A stretch of 64,000 bases of DNA from Burkholderiaceae bacterium DAT-1 (GTDB taxonomy: Bacteria; Pseudomonadota; Gammaproteobacteria; Burkholderiales; Chitinimonadaceae), in NCBI GenBank assembly GCA_019084025.1, contig JAHRBI010000006.1:62001-126000 (forward strand). Direction: 5' to 3'. The position numbers were made by a program, and so were the translations under genes. Positions 19,457 to 29,788 of the stretch are shown here, one piece after another. Under the pieces are notes generated by a model, which was given only the letters and a program-made list of their open reading frames with translations, searched no databases and was not told the DNA's origin. How positions within the stretch are numbered: the first letter of the stretch is position 1; every line of letters starts with the position of its first letter.

Positions 19457-19485
19457 CAATATGGCCGGCTTGTCCGGCCATATTG
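19457..19485. terminator. recA-recX intergenic hairpin
   Basis: A perfect 12-base-pair stem (CAATATGGCCGG, loop CTTGT, then its complement) follows the recA stop by 16 bases. It lacks a T-tract, so it probably gives partial termination or 3'-end protection and lets some transcription reach recX. A similar attenuating hairpin between recA and recX is known in E. coli. Confidence 0.65.
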
Positions 19486-19541
19486 CTATGTATGACTGCA
19501 TACAATATCTCCCTCCACACTGACGCACCGAATGAACAAGC

Positions 19542-20033
19542 ATGCTATTTGAAGAAGCAGACCCATCGCCTTCCGATGCTCCCCCACTGAGCGACGACAA
19601 GCTGAGGGACTTCATGCTGCGACTGCTTTCGCGACGTGAACATTCGCGCCTTGAACTGAGTCAGAAGCTCATGCAGAAGGGCGCGACACCCGAGCAAATC
19701 ACAGCGTTGCTTGAATACTTTGTGGCACGCAACTGGCAGTCTGATCAGCGCTTCGCGGAGCAATACTTCAACAGTTACCGTAGTAAGCATGGGGAATTTC
19801 GTCTCAGACAGTCCCTGCAAAGCCACGGAATTGACGGTCAGCTGATCGATATGGTCATTGCGCACGCAGACCATCCGGATGGCAACAGCGAACTTGATCG
19901 AGCACGAGCAATATTGCTTAAAAAGTTCCGCACATCACCGACCAATGCAAATGAATATAAAAAGCAAGCATCATTTCTATACAATAGAGGATTTTCTTTC
20001 GATTTAATCCGCAAAATCCTCAAAGAACCCTAA
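19542..20033 (+). CDS. recX: Regulatory protein RecX
   Basis: RecX binds RecA filaments and limits their growth and activity. The 163 residues have the family's three-helix repeats, with the typical LRLLSRREHSRLELSQKLMQKG segment in the first repeat and RFAEQYFNSYRSKHGEFRLRQSLQSHGI in the second. Length is normal. It starts 101 bases after recA, beyond the hairpin, and no separate strong promoter is obvious, so it probably depends on read-through from recA. Confidence 0.93.
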   Translation: MLFEEADPSPSDAPPLSDDKLRDFMLRLLSRREHSRLELSQKLMQKGATPEQITALLEYFVARNWQSDQRFAEQYFNSYRSKHGEFRLRQSLQSHGIDGQLIDMVIAHADHPDGNSELDRARAILLKKFRTSPTNANEYKKQASFLYNRGFSFDLIRKILKEP

Positions 20034-20182
20034 CATAACGAAACATCTCCATCCATCCGTAAAATCGACAGCTCGTCGCGTTTACCTTGTCGCCTTTGCT
20101 CACTTTCTAATAATCTTCTGCGATGCTCGAACCCGAAGCATGCTCAATTGAAAAATTCGAACACCATTCAGGAGACGTACCC

Positions 20183-22309
20183 ATGCGCACCACCCTGGCG
20201 ATCAGCTTGTTGGCACTCGGTATTGGTCAAGCTTTTGCCCAAGCCTCCGAACCTGCACGCGATACAGCAGAAGATGCCTTTCAGTGGCTAGAAGAAGTAA
20301 ACGGTGAGAAACCGATGGACTGGGTGAAGGGTCAAAATGCCAGCACCCGCAAAACACTGGAAAACCTGTCCACCTTCAAATCGATTCGCCAGGACATGCT
20401 GTCAATTCTTGATGCCAAGGATCGTATTCCGGGCATCACCAAAATTGGTAACTACTATTACAACTTCTGGACCGACAGCGAACATCGCCGTGGCATCTGG
20501 CGTCGCACCACTTTGGCTGAATATCGCAAGGCCGATCCAAAGTGGGACACGATTATCGATGTTGATGCATTGGGTCAGGCTGATAAGCAAAGCTATGTAT
20601 GGCACGGTGCGAACTGTGTTTATCCGAACTATGATCGTTGCCTGGTATCCTTGTCCGTAGGCGGTGGCGATGCCGTGATCGTGCGCGAGTTTGATCTGAA
20701 GAACCGTACATGGGTGAAAAACGGGTTTGAGCTGCCACTCGCCAAAGGCGGCATGGATTGGATTAACCGCGACACCGTCTTTGTTCAAACAGATTTTGGC
20801 GACGGTAGCATGACAACCTCCAGCTACCCTCGCATTGTGAAACTGTGGAAGCGCGGCACCCCGCTGTCCTCCGCCAAAACTGTCATCGCCGCAGAAAAAG
20901 ACGATATGTCTGCAAATGGCTTCGGCGTTGATACCAACGGCGTACACTATGATCGCATTAACGTTCAGCACTCATTCTATGAGAGCGATGAATACCTGTT
21001 TGAAAACAACAAACTGGTTAAACTGAACAAGCCAAAGGACGCAACCATCTCGTTCTTCGGTCATCAATTATTGATGAAGCTTGAATCACCACTCGTCACA
21101 TCAAGCAAGACATGGCCTGCCGGCTCTTTGCTTGCTATCGATCTGAAGGATTTCCGTGCCGGCAACGATAACTTTGTCGCACTGTTCACGCCCTCGGACA
21201 CAACCAGTCTCGAACACTACACTTTCACGCGCCATTATGTCATCTTGGATGTACTGGATAAGGTCAAGGGTCGCCTGATTGAGTGGAAATTTGATCAGGG
21301 CAAGTGGACAAACCGCCAGGTCGATGCGCCTGCATTTGGCTCAGTTTCAGCATCTGCGGTAGATCCAGATCACTCTGATGATTACTTCTTTAGTCATACC
21401 GACTTTTTAACCCCTTCCAATCTGGCGTTGGCGAGCGCAGGTTCAGACAAGCGCGAATTGCTGAAGCAGTCACCTGAACGATTCAATGCATCCGGGCTGG
21501 AAATCGCACAGTACGAAGCCAAATCTAAAGATGGCACGCTGGTACCGTACTTCATCGTCAAGCCACGCGACCTGAAACTGGATGGCAATAATCCTACCCT
21601 GCTGTACGGTTATGGCGGCTTCAAGGTCAGCATGACTCCGGGCTACAACGCCGGTATCGGTAAAGCATGGCTGGAGCGTGGTGGTGTGTATGTGCTTGCC
21701 AATATCCGTGGCGGCGGCGAGTTTGGTCCGCGCTGGCATGAAGGTGCGCTGAAGGAAAAGCGTCAACGTGCATATGACGACTTCATTGCCATCGGTGAAG
21801 ATCTGATTGCACGCAAGATCACCTCTCCGCGACACCTGGGCATTCAGGGTGGCTCGAATGGCGGCCTGCTGATGGGCGTCATGCTGACTCAGCGTCCGGA
21901 TCTGTGGAATGCTGTGGTCTGCCAGGTGCCGCTACTGGATATGAAGCGCTATAACAAGCTGCTCGCTGGCGCAAGCTGGATGGGTGAATACGGCAATCCA
22001 GATATTCCTGCAGAGTGGGAATACATCAGCCGCTTCTCGCCTTACCAAAACGTCAAGGCTGAAGTAAAGTACCCGAATGTGCTGTTCACAACCTCGACAC
22101 GTGATGATCGCGTCCATCCTGGCCATGCACGCAAGATGGCAGCCAAGATGATGGATCAGGGTCACCCGAATGTGCTCTATTACGAGAACATTGAAGGGGG
22201 TCACGCTGGTGCAGCCGATAGCGGCCAACGTGCTGATAAAGTTGCAATGGAATATGCATTCCTGTGGGACAAACTAGCTCGCGAAGGCGCGGAAGGCGCT
22301 GCCAAGTAA
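20183..22309 (+). CDS. Secreted prolyl oligopeptidase family (S9A) serine peptidase
   Basis: A 708-residue S9A peptidase with an N-terminal signal peptide (MRTTLAISLLALGIGQAFAQ), so probably periplasmic. The N-terminal two thirds form a beta-propeller; the C-terminal alpha/beta-hydrolase domain carries the catalytic serine in GGSNGGLL, the aspartate in TRDDRVHPGHARK and the histidine in EGGHAG. It cleaves short peptides after proline if it behaves like its family. The start follows AGGAG by seven bases; a longer reading from 20123 would hide the signal peptide. A strong terminator follows. It stands alone. Confidence 0.92.
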   Translation: MRTTLAISLLALGIGQAFAQASEPARDTAEDAFQWLEEVNGEKPMDWVKGQNASTRKTLENLSTFKSIRQDMLSILDAKDRIPGITKIGNYYYNFWTDSEHRRGIWRRTTLAEYRKADPKWDTIIDVDALGQADKQSYVWHGANCVYPNYDRCLVSLSVGGGDAVIVREFDLKNRTWVKNGFELPLAKGGMDWINRDTVFVQTDFGDGSMTTSSYPRIVKLWKRGTPLSSAKTVIAAEKDDMSANGFGVDTNGVHYDRINVQHSFYESDEYLFENNKLVKLNKPKDATISFFGHQLLMKLESPLVTSSKTWPAGSLLAIDLKDFRAGNDNFVALFTPSDTTSLEHYTFTRHYVILDVLDKVKGRLIEWKFDQGKWTNRQVDAPAFGSVSASAVDPDHSDDYFFSHTDFLTPSNLALASAGSDKRELLKQSPERFNASGLEIAQYEAKSKDGTLVPYFIVKPRDLKLDGNNPTLLYGYGGFKVSMTPGYNAGIGKAWLERGGVYVLANIRGGGEFGPRWHEGALKEKRQRAYDDFIAIGEDLIARKITSPRHLGIQGGSNGGLLMGVMLTQRPDLWNAVVCQVPLLDMKRYNKLLAGASWMGEYGNPDIPAEWEYISRFSPYQNVKAEVKYPNVLFTTSTRDDRVHPGHARKMAAKMMDQGHPNVLYYENIEGGHAGAADSGQRADKVAMEYAFLWDKLAREGAEGAAK

Positions 22310-22330
22310 ATCTGGCATGATATTTCGCTC

Positions 22331-22360
22331 AAAGGGTCCGTTTTCACGGGCCCTTTTTCT
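22331..22360 (+). terminator. Intrinsic terminator after the S9 peptidase
   Basis: A ten-base-pair stem with one G-T pair (AAAGGGTCCG, loop TTTTCA, CGGGCCCTTT) runs directly into a T-rich tail. It lies 21 bases after the stop codon and should end the peptidase transcript. Confidence 0.85.
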
Positions 22361-22388
22361 ATCTCTCAAATTGTGACTTGTTTGTTTT

Positions 22389-22402
22389 TGTGCACGTGCA
22401 CA
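22389..22402. promoter_or_regulatory. 14-base palindrome upstream of alaS
   Basis: TGTGCACGTGCACA is a perfect palindrome about 108-121 bases before the alaS start, in the only gap where its promoter can lie. It may be an operator for an unknown regulator or a chance GC-rich palindrome in this position; no matching regulator can be named. Confidence 0.3.
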
Positions 22403-22509
22403 CGCCCGCGCGCATCGATTTCCCGCCAGATGGATGAAGTTCATTTGCATCTGCGGCATAATGGGGGTTAACTCAGTATTGTTTTCTACCCAGATTTCGG
22501 AAGCCGTTC

Positions 22510-25140
22510 ATGCGCGCAGCAGACATCCGTCAGAAATTCCTGACCTTCTTTGAAGGCAAAGGCCATCAGATTGTTCAATCATCCAGCCTGATTCCGGGCG
22601 ATGATCCCACCATCATGTTCACCGTCGCCGGCATGGTTCAGTTCAAGGACGTGTTCCTGGGCTTCGACAAGCGCAGCTATACCCGCGCGACCACCTCGCA
22701 GAAATGTCTGCGCGCAGGCGGCAAGCACAACGATCTGGAAAACGTTGGCTATACCGCACGTCACCATACATTCTTTGAAATGCTCGGCAATTTCAGCTTT
22801 GGCGATTACTTCAAGGAAGACGCAATCAAATTCGCATGGGAATTCCTGACTTCGCCTCAATGGCTGAATCTGCCGAAGGAGAAGTTGCTGGTTACCATCT
22901 ACGCCAGCGATGACGAAGCCTTCGACATCTGGAACAAGCAGGTTGGCGTGCCCGCAGAAAAAATCATCCGGATCGGCGACAACAAGGGTGCCCCCTATGC
23001 CAGCGATAACTTCTGGGCAATGGGCGATACCGGGCCATGCGGACCCTGTACTGAGATTTTCTACGATCACGGTCCGGACATTCCAGGCGGTCCGCCAGGA
23101 TCGCCCGATGAAGATGGTGACCGCTTCATCGAAATCTGGAACAACGTGTTCATGCAGTTCAACCGCGATGAAAGCGGCGTGATGCATCCGCTGCCGAAGC
23201 CATCGGTGGATACAGGCATGGGCTTGGAGCGCTTGTCTGCCGTGCTGCAACACGTGCATACCAACTACGAAATCGACCTCTTTGCCAACCTGCTCCGTGC
23301 TGCTGCACGTGAAACTGGCATTGAATACAGCCAGAATGTGCCTTCACTGAAGGTCATTGCAGATCACATCCGCGCCTGTTCCTTCCTGATCGCCGATGGC
23401 GTGCTGCCATCGAATGAAGGTCGCGGCTATGTGCTGCGTCGTATTATTCGCCGTGCAATTCGCCATGGTTACAAGCTGGGTCAGAAGGGTCTGTTCTTCC
23501 ACAAGCTGGTGGCTGATCTCGTCAAGGAAATGGGCGAAGCCTATCCGGAACTGGAATCCGGCCAGACTCGCATCGAAGCCGCACTCAAGCAGGAAGAGGA
23601 GCAATTTGCCCGTACGCTGGATACCGGCATGGCGCTGCTCGAGAAGTCGCTTGAAGGGGGCAAAAAGACGCTGGATGGCAAGACTGCATTCACATTGCAC
23701 AGCACCTATGGCTTCCCGATAGATTTGACAGCCGATATCTGTCGCGAACGCGAAATCGAACTGGATGAAGCTGGCTACAACCGCGAGCTTTCCGAGGAGC
23801 AAGAACGCGGCCGTGCTGCAGGCAAATTCAATGCAGCAGCCAATATTGAATATGATGGTCCAGAAACCTGCTTCGAAGGATATGTATCGGGCAGCGTGAA
23901 TGCCAATATTCTTGCTTTGTACAAGGATGGTGCAGCTGTTGATACGCTTCAGGCGGGTGAAACCGGCGTAGTCGTACTCGACAATACGGCCTTCTATGCA
24001 GAAGGCGGTGGTCAGGTTGGTGACGTGGGTGAAATCGTGGTTTCCGGCGGACTCGATGCACTGTTCGATGTCGCTGACACGCAAAAGATAAAGGCATCCG
24101 TTTTTGGTCATCAGGGTACACTTTCCCGTGGCACGCTGAAGGTTGGACAATCGGCGATGGCTATCATCGACCTGCATAAGCGCATGGCGACCGCTCGCAA
24201 TCACTCGGCCACTCACCTGCTGCATGCCGCCCTGCGCGAAGTGCTGGGTACGCATGTCGCGCAGAAGGGTTCGCTGGTCAATCCGGAGCGCACCCGCTTC
24301 GACTTCGCGCACACCCAGGCAGTGACATCGGAAGAAATCGCCAAGATCGAAGCCATCGTCAATCATGTGATCACGCAGAACTATGCGGTGACCGCAACGC
24401 TGATGAACTTCGATGATGCCGTGAAGAGCGGTGCGATGGCGTTGTTTGGCGAGAAGTACGGCGACGAAGTACGCGTATTGAAGATGGGTGACTTCTCCAC
24501 CGAATTATGTGGTGGCACGCACGTCCATCGCACTGGTGACATTGGCTTCTTTAAGATTGTGGCCGAAGGCGGCGTAGCCGCTGGTATCCGCCGGATCGAG
24601 GCAGTGACGGGCGAAGGCGCTGTGGTCTGGGTTCAGACTCAGGAAGCCGAGATGAAACGCGCAACTGCTGCCGTGCAGGCTCAGCCGGGCGAGCTGGTTA
24701 GCAAGATCGACAAACTGCAGGACAACCTGAAGTCACTGGAAAAAGAGCTGGCCAAGTTGAAGGCGCAGATGGCGGCCAGCCAAGGTGAATCACTTGCTGA
24801 TCTAGCTGTAGCCGTGGGCGGTATTAAAGTACTGGCGGCGCAACTGGATGGGGCGGATAACACAGCTCTGCGCGAAACCGTCGACAAGCTGAAAAACAAG
24901 CTTGGCTCGGCTGCTGTAGTTTTGGCATCTGTAGCTGATGGTAAAGTAGCCATTGTGGCCGGTGTGACTGCAGACTTAACTGCTAGCCTGAAGGCAGGCG
25001 AGCTGGTGAACTTTGTTGCGCAGCAAGTTGGCGGCAAGGGTGGCGGTCGTCCGGATATGGCGATGGCTGGCGGTACGCAGCCCGAGCATATCGTCAAGGC
25101 TCTTGCAGGGGTTGCTGACTGGGTTGCCAGTAAACGCTAA
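22510..25140 (+). CDS. alaS: Alanine-tRNA ligase AlaS
   Basis: AlaS charges tRNA-Ala and removes mischarged serine and glycine. The 876-residue protein is complete. The class II catalytic core is at the N-terminus ([33 protein letters not shown]). The editing domain zinc motifs are present ([12 protein letters not shown] and [11 protein letters not shown]), and the C-terminal C-Ala domain ends with [15 protein letters not shown]. The ATG start gives [11 protein letters not shown], the standard N-terminus. It is followed by a weak hairpin and then rpmE under its own promoter. Confidence 0.98.
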   Translation: MRAADIRQKFLTFFEGKGHQIVQSSSLIPGDDPTIMFTVAGMVQFKDVFLGFDKRSYTRATTSQKCLRAGGKHNDLENVGYTARHHTFFEMLGNFSFGDYFKEDAIKFAWEFLTSPQWLNLPKEKLLVTIYASDDEAFDIWNKQVGVPAEKIIRIGDNKGAPYASDNFWAMGDTGPCGPCTEIFYDHGPDIPGGPPGSPDEDGDRFIEIWNNVFMQFNRDESGVMHPLPKPSVDTGMGLERLSAVLQHVHTNYEIDLFANLLRAAARETGIEYSQNVPSLKVIADHIRACSFLIADGVLPSNEGRGYVLRRIIRRAIRHGYKLGQKGLFFHKLVADLVKEMGEAYPELESGQTRIEAALKQEEEQFARTLDTGMALLEKSLEGGKKTLDGKTAFTLHSTYGFPIDLTADICREREIELDEAGYNRELSEEQERGRAAGKFNAAANIEYDGPETCFEGYVSGSVNANILALYKDGAAVDTLQAGETGVVVLDNTAFYAEGGGQVGDVGEIVVSGGLDALFDVADTQKIKASVFGHQGTLSRGTLKVGQSAMAIIDLHKRMATARNHSATHLLHAALREVLGTHVAQKGSLVNPERTRFDFAHTQAVTSEEIAKIEAIVNHVITQNYAVTATLMNFDDAVKSGAMALFGEKYGDEVRVLKMGDFSTELCGGTHVHRTGDIGFFKIVAEGGVAAGIRRIEAVTGEGAVVWVQTQEAEMKRATAAVQAQPGELVSKIDKLQDNLKSLEKELAKLKAQMAASQGESLADLAVAVGGIKVLAAQLDGADNTALRETVDKLKNKLGSAAVVLASVADGKVAIVAGVTADLTASLKAGELVNFVAQQVGGKGGGRPDMAMAGGTQPEHIVKALAGVADWVASKR

Positions 25141-25156
25141 GCCACACTAAGTAAAA

Positions 25157-25190
25157 ATGGCGAGCAAGCATACTTTAGTTTGCTTGCCAT
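25157..25190. terminator. Hairpin after alaS
   Basis: An 11-base-pair stem with one G-T pair (ATGGCGAGCAA, loop of 12, TTGCTTGCCAT) lies 16 bases after the alaS stop. There is no T-tract. Its right arm overlaps the -35 box of the rpmE promoter, so it may be a transcript end or merely a coincidental fold. Confidence 0.4.
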
Positions 25191-25212
25191 GCCTTACGAT
25201 ATAACGCATAAT
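25184..25212 (+). promoter_or_regulatory. Probable rpmE promoter
   Basis: TTGCCA (25184-25189) and CATAAT (25207-25212) are separated by exactly 17 bases, a good sigma-70 spacing, and lie about 60 bases before the rpmE start codon. Confidence 0.55.
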
Positions 25213-25273
25213 TCCGCTTTTACTGAAACCGGGCGCTGCACAATCCAGGCCCCCTTTGCAAAGGACTCCCTAA

Positions 25274-25486
25274 ATGCAAGCTGGTATCCACCCGAATTAC
25301 AAAGAAATCAACGTAACTTGCTCCTGCGGTAGCGTGTTCAAGACCGGCTCAACCGGCAAGGATCTGCACATCGAAGTGTGCTCCGATTGCCATCCGTTCT
25401 ACACTGGCAAGCAAAAGATCGTTGATACCGCAGGCCGTATCGACAAGTTCCGTCAAAAGTACGGTTCGCTGGGCGCAAAGAAGTAA
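25274..25486 (+). CDS. rpmE: 50S ribosomal protein L31
   Basis: The 70-residue L31 binds the large ribosomal subunit at the intersubunit bridge. It is the zinc-binding (C+) form: cysteines 16 and 18 in CSCG and 37 and 40 in CSDC are all present, followed by HPFYTGKQ and the basic tail. The gene has its own promoter and a strong terminator. Because it keeps the zinc ligands it is the form used under zinc sufficiency, and a zinc-free paralogue may exist elsewhere. Confidence 0.98.
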   Translation: MQAGIHPNYKEINVTCSCGSVFKTGSTGKDLHIEVCSDCHPFYTGKQKIVDTAGRIDKFRQKYGSLGAKK

Positions 25487-25504
25487 TTCAGCGCTTTCAG
25501 TCGC

Positions 25505-25534
25505 AAAGGGCAGCTTAGGCTGCCCTTTTGTTTT
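25505..25534 (+). terminator. Intrinsic terminator after rpmE
   Basis: A perfect ten-base-pair stem (AAAGGGCAGC, loop TTAG, GCTGCCCTTT) followed by TTTTGTTTT, 18 bases after the rpmE stop. Confidence 0.9.
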
Positions 25535-25656
25535 ACCGCCCTGCCTCTATCAGCACGATTGATCTCCCCTACATGCACCTTTAACCTAGGCGATTACTGT
25601 TTCGGACATTGTCATAAAGCTGATAGACTCGTGTACCACACTTGTATCGCTTCCCC

Positions 25657-27318
25657 ATGCTGACCTATGTCCCGCCCTCCGAACAGCGTCTTCCAAAGGC
25701 TACAGAGAAGCCGTGGTTACTTTTGCTGCTGTGCTTGGTCTGGCTCCTGCCCGGACTATTTGGGCGCGACCCACTGAAGCCCGATGAAACCCTCATCGTG
25801 GATATGGTCAAACACATGCTTTCGGGTGGGAGTCTCTCCACGCCCATGATAGGCGGAGAAGTCTATGTTGTACGCCCACCACTATTTGTTTGGGTCGCAT
25901 CTGCTTTTGCCTGGCTTGGCCAGCCACTGGGAATTGCAATTCATGATGCAGCGCGTTTAGCAACCATAGCTTTCGCATCACTCACGCTCTGGGGTGTTGG
26001 CTTGGCCGGGCGAGAAGCACTTGGACGCAGACATGGACGCAGCGCTGTTCTGATCCTGATCGGTTGTTTGGGTTTTCTACTGCCTGGTCACATGCTCAAT
26101 CCTGATATCGCGATGGCGGCAGGATGGAGCTTAGGGTTATACGCACTGACGCTGGCACGCAGACTACCACTACAATCGGGCGCCTTACTTGGTACTGCGC
26201 TGATTATTCTCGGTCTGTCCGCCAATCTGGTCGCGCCACTGGATCTGCTGCTATTGGCTCTATCGATCGCAGTACTGCCTGCGTGGCGAAATCCTCGCTT
26301 TTTCTCCGGGCTCGTGATTGCATTAGCGCTCGCCGTACCCGTCATGCTTTCTTGGATTTCTGCATTACATCAAAGTCATCCTGCAGCCTTTAACCATTGG
26401 CTACAGGTAGACGCGCTGGGCTGGTTTGGCGGTCTGAATCACATTCGAGCCACCCATGAGTTCGGCTATTACTTTGGATTGCTTCCTTGGTACGCGTGGC
26501 CTGCATGGCCTTTAGCAGCAGCCACACTATGGATGCACAAAGACAGATTGTCCGAACCTCGCCTGCTCATGCCACTCATTGCGGCAGCGTTAGTACTGCT
26601 GAATCTAAGCCTGGCAGGAGTCGCACGTGAAAGCTACGCGTTATTACTCCTCCCGCCATTGGCCTTAATTGGCGCCTTTGGATTGGATATCCTACGCAGA
26701 GGTGCATCCGCCTTCCTTAACTGGTTTGGCGTCATGACATTTGGCCTATTAGCTGTTTTTCTGTGGGTAGTATGGAGTGCGATGCACTTGGGTACGCCCA
26801 CTCGCCTGGCTTCCCGCATCGCCGAAATCAATCCGGGCTTTTTGAGTGAAATGAATCTGGCAAAGGTCGCCATTGCGTTGATTCTTACCGGTGTATGGGT
26901 ATTATCCGTGTCAAGGCGTCGCCCCATGGGACGGCAGGCAGTCACAAACTGGGCGGCCGGTATAACCCTTGTCTGGGGCCTGTTTGTCTGCTTCGGTACC
27001 GATTTCATCAATCGCTATAATGGGTATCGCGATCTATCCCATTCACTTGCTCAAGCTGCGCAAAGAGATGCCTGTATTTCAGCGGAAGGGCTTGGGCCGA
27101 GCCAATTAGCCGTCTTCCACTATTATGCAGATTTGTCCTTCAAGCATAGCGATGACGCCTGTACGTTTCAGCTACGTCAAGAATCAGCCCCCTATCCAGA
27201 GGAGGCGGTGGATCAAGTTATCTGGGAAGGACGGCGCGCGGGTGACGCGCGGGAAATTTACCGGCTATACCACATAGATACCAAGTCACGTCAAGCAGCA
27301 AGACATAACCATAAGTAG
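25657..27318 (+). CDS. ArnT/PMT-type membrane glycosyltransferase
   Basis: A 553-residue integral membrane protein with about 11-12 hydrophobic segments and a short C-terminal periplasmic domain. The first loop holds LKPDETLIVDMVKHML, matching the acidic catalytic motif of ArnT/PMT-family (GT-83-like) enzymes that use polyprenyl-phosphate sugars, followed by VVRPPLFVW where relatives have a similar proline-rich motif. The acceptor and the sugar cannot be told; lipid A modification with aminoarabinose is only one option, as no arn genes are here. The start at 25657 (ATG) is chosen over a TTG five codons upstream. It is 85 bases before the next gene on the same strand. Confidence 0.8.
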   Translation: MLTYVPPSEQRLPKATEKPWLLLLLCLVWLLPGLFGRDPLKPDETLIVDMVKHMLSGGSLSTPMIGGEVYVVRPPLFVWVASAFAWLGQPLGIAIHDAARLATIAFASLTLWGVGLAGREALGRRHGRSAVLILIGCLGFLLPGHMLNPDIAMAAGWSLGLYALTLARRLPLQSGALLGTALIILGLSANLVAPLDLLLLALSIAVLPAWRNPRFFSGLVIALALAVPVMLSWISALHQSHPAAFNHWLQVDALGWFGGLNHIRATHEFGYYFGLLPWYAWPAWPLAAATLWMHKDRLSEPRLLMPLIAAALVLLNLSLAGVARESYALLLLPPLALIGAFGLDILRRGASAFLNWFGVMTFGLLAVFLWVVWSAMHLGTPTRLASRIAEINPGFLSEMNLAKVAIALILTGVWVLSVSRRRPMGRQAVTNWAAGITLVWGLFVCFGTDFINRYNGYRDLSHSLAQAAQRDACISAEGLGPSQLAVFHYYADLSFKHSDDACTFQLRQESAPYPEEAVDQVIWEGRRAGDAREIYRLYHIDTKSRQAARHNHK

Positions 27319-27403
27319 GCAATCTAAATTGCCCATGCGACTCAAGCTTGTTGCAGGTAAAATCATGCCCGCTTCAAGTTGTACCCATTTATCGGAGATT
27401 TCC

Positions 27404-28333
27404 ATGCGTTCCCTGATCATTGCCGGCCTGATTGCCACAAGCTTTGCCGCAACTGCTATTGCCGCAACCCCCGCCAAGCCTGCGGATTTACGTCAACAAC
27501 GTACCGTACCCAGTGCTTCGCTGAAGGATTTGTCGGCCGATTTTATCGAGTTTTATGAAAAGGCGAATGCGGCCAAACCTGGCAACTCGACTGAATCCGA
27601 CAGTGATCGTCGCTGGAATCTCTACAAGCAGATTTACAACTTCCAGTTGCCGCAAACTGAAGCTGAGACCCGTGCATCTCTGGAGTCAGCCTGGCCTCGC
27701 TATGCAAGCTTGATCAAGGATCTGGAGATTGGGTTTGATGCGATCACACCCAAACCGTTGAGCATGGTGAATATTCTGAATTCGGCCATGATTTGCCAGC
27801 GTCCGTTGAAGCTGCACTTTGTAGCGTATGTGGGCTCCTTTCAGAATCGCGTCTGGGCGCAGGAAAAAGGTGACAGCATCGAGGTGAATATCCCGCTGGA
27901 GACCCCAGGTGAGGAACGTACACTTGCGGTTGCACGTGTGTTGAGCCGCGCAGTCTATAACGCAAGCAGCAACTGGCAGGCTGGTCAGCCACGTAACTTT
28001 GCCGAATTCATGATTGGCGAAGGTGTGGTACTGCACGGCATGCGCGAAACCTTGTCGGGCAGAAAGCTGGATGCGCTGCTTGGCGTAACACCAGAGCAAC
28101 TGCAAAAGCTGGAAGCTTCTCGCAAGAGCATTGCCAAACAGTTTGCAGGTAAATTGACAGCAACGAGTTTTGCCGAGCTTCAGTCTGGTGAAAAGTTGAT
28201 TGAAGCGCGCTACCTGGGCTATTTGCTGGTTGAAGGCCAACTCAAGAAGGTTGCACTGGCCGACCTGCTGCGTCAGGCGCCGAGTGATTTAGCAAAGGGT
28301 CTGGAAGTGCCGGTAGGGAAGTTTGCCCTCTAA
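27404..28333 (+). CDS. Secreted protein of unknown function upstream of flhB
   Basis: A 309-residue protein with a clear signal peptide (MRSLIIAGLIATSFAATAIA, cleavage near AIA-AT), so likely periplasmic. The start has a GGAG site six bases upstream; a longer reading would hide the signal. The mature part is mostly helical and contains a segment (AEFMIGEGVVLHGMRE) whose helix-then-EG layout recalls some gluzincin-like proteins, but there is no HExxH motif, so no enzyme activity is proposed. I do not recognise a family. It ends 28 bases before flhB on the same strand and could share a transcript with the flagellar genes. Confidence 0.75.
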   Translation: MRSLIIAGLIATSFAATAIAATPAKPADLRQQRTVPSASLKDLSADFIEFYEKANAAKPGNSTESDSDRRWNLYKQIYNFQLPQTEAETRASLESAWPRYASLIKDLEIGFDAITPKPLSMVNILNSAMICQRPLKLHFVAYVGSFQNRVWAQEKGDSIEVNIPLETPGEERTLAVARVLSRAVYNASSNWQAGQPRNFAEFMIGEGVVLHGMRETLSGRKLDALLGVTPEQLQKLEASRKSIAKQFAGKLTATSFAELQSGEKLIEARYLGYLLVEGQLKKVALADLLRQAPSDLAKGLEVPVGKFAL

Positions 28334-28361
28334 TCTCCCCCTCTTCCGTTAAGGGGTCTGA

Positions 28362-29498
28362 ATGGCCGAAGATAGCGATCTTGAACAGACGGAAGACCCC
28401 TCCCCCCGCAGACTCGAAGAAGCGAGAAAGCGGGGGCAGGTTGCCCGTTCGCATGAACTGATCACTTTCTCCATTCTATCCTCAGGTATCGGCGCCCTGA
28501 TTGCCGTCTCAGGTAGCCTGTATGCCGCCATCAAAAAGGTCATGGTTGATAGCCTTACCTTCAATCATGACCATCTTGATGATGCCGACTATCTAATCCG
28601 GCTGTTTAATCATTCCATTCAAGATGCGCTTCTAGCGCTATTACCCATTCCATTTGCCACCGCAATTGCTGCCATGCTGGCGGCGATTATGGTATCGGGT
28701 TGGATTTTCACCTTCGAACCGCTGCAACCGAATTTCGATAAGCTCGACCCAATGAAAGGCATTGGGCGCATCTTTTCTACACGCGGTCTCGTAGAAATGC
28801 TTAAGGCAGTGCTCAAATCAGTTCTGATTGGTGGCGTAGCCTTCATGACAATATGGTCTGAGCGCGATGAGGTGCTAGGTCTGATTGTGATGCCTGGGCT
28901 CACCGGACTGTCCAAGCTGTGGATGCTGACACGCTACACCCTAATCATGGTGATCGGCTCCATGCTGGTCATCGTCCTCATCGATGTACCCTACCAGATC
29001 TGGCAATACCGCAAGGGGCTGCGCATGACCAAGGAAGAGGTCAGGCAGGAGCAGCGGGAAGCGGAGGGTGATCCACAGATCAAAGCAAAGGTTCGTCAAT
29101 TGCAGATGGCTGCAGCTCGCAAACGGATGATGAGCGAGATCCCTAAAGCAAGCGTAGTTGTTACCAACCCGACTCACTATGCCGTTGCATTGAAGTACGA
29201 TGACACCATGGCGGCACCACTGGTCGTAGCCAAGGGTTCGCATCTACTTGCCGAACGCATCATCGAGATCGGCAGGGAAAACAAGGTGCCGATTCTGCGC
29301 ACGCCACCTCTGGCGCGGGCGCTCTATCATCATGCAGAACTCGGCCAGGATATTCCCCCCGCACTCTTCGCTGCAGTGGCCGAAGTATTAGCCTACCTCT
29401 ATCAGGTCAATCAATGGCGTGCAAACGGCGGCGCCGAACCCGAACTCTCAGGCAAATTGCCAGTCCCACCCGAGCTTGATCCCGGTGGGGAGGCCTAG
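28362..29498 (+). CDS. flhB: Flagellar type III export protein FlhB
   Basis: FlhB is the export-apparatus switch that changes substrate from rod/hook to filament. The 378-residue protein has the conserved N-terminus (TEDPSPRRLEEARKRGQVARS), four membrane helices, and the autocleavage motif NPTH at residues 269-272, the same position as in Salmonella. The charged C-terminal tail is present. A ribosome-binding site (AAGGGG) precedes the ATG. It heads a flhB-flhA-flhF-flhG-fliA-motC block, with a 290-base gap before flhA that may contain a further promoter. Confidence 0.97.
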   Translation: MAEDSDLEQTEDPSPRRLEEARKRGQVARSHELITFSILSSGIGALIAVSGSLYAAIKKVMVDSLTFNHDHLDDADYLIRLFNHSIQDALLALLPIPFATAIAAMLAAIMVSGWIFTFEPLQPNFDKLDPMKGIGRIFSTRGLVEMLKAVLKSVLIGGVAFMTIWSERDEVLGLIVMPGLTGLSKLWMLTRYTLIMVIGSMLVIVLIDVPYQIWQYRKGLRMTKEEVRQEQREAEGDPQIKAKVRQLQMAAARKRMMSEIPKASVVVTNPTHYAVALKYDDTMAAPLVVAKGSHLLAERIIEIGRENKVPILRTPPLARALYHHAELGQDIPPALFAAVAEVLAYLYQVNQWRANGGAEPELSGKLPVPPELDPGGEA

Positions 29499-29788
29499 GC
29501 TGCCCCATCCGAAATACAACACTCCCATACCGTTTATCCGCAAGGAAAACACAATCCCATTTTTTCCTGATAATTCAATAACAAGGCTCATGTTGTTAAT
29601 CTAAAACATGAGAAGCATCTCCGCACACACCTAGCGCATAAAGCCACCCATTCCATGGCGGAGCCGATGAACGGCATCTATGCTGAATTTAGAATGTGCG
29701 TTGGCATTTCGACGTGAGCCGGGCGGTCCGGACTGGCCAATAGCACACGGTGCGCGCACTGCGTACATTGAATGCGTCAGGAATCAAC

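Noticed and set aside
23344-24366. Minus-strand 340-codon frame opposite alaS
   Set aside because: Shadow of alaS codon usage; no ribosome-binding site or domain.
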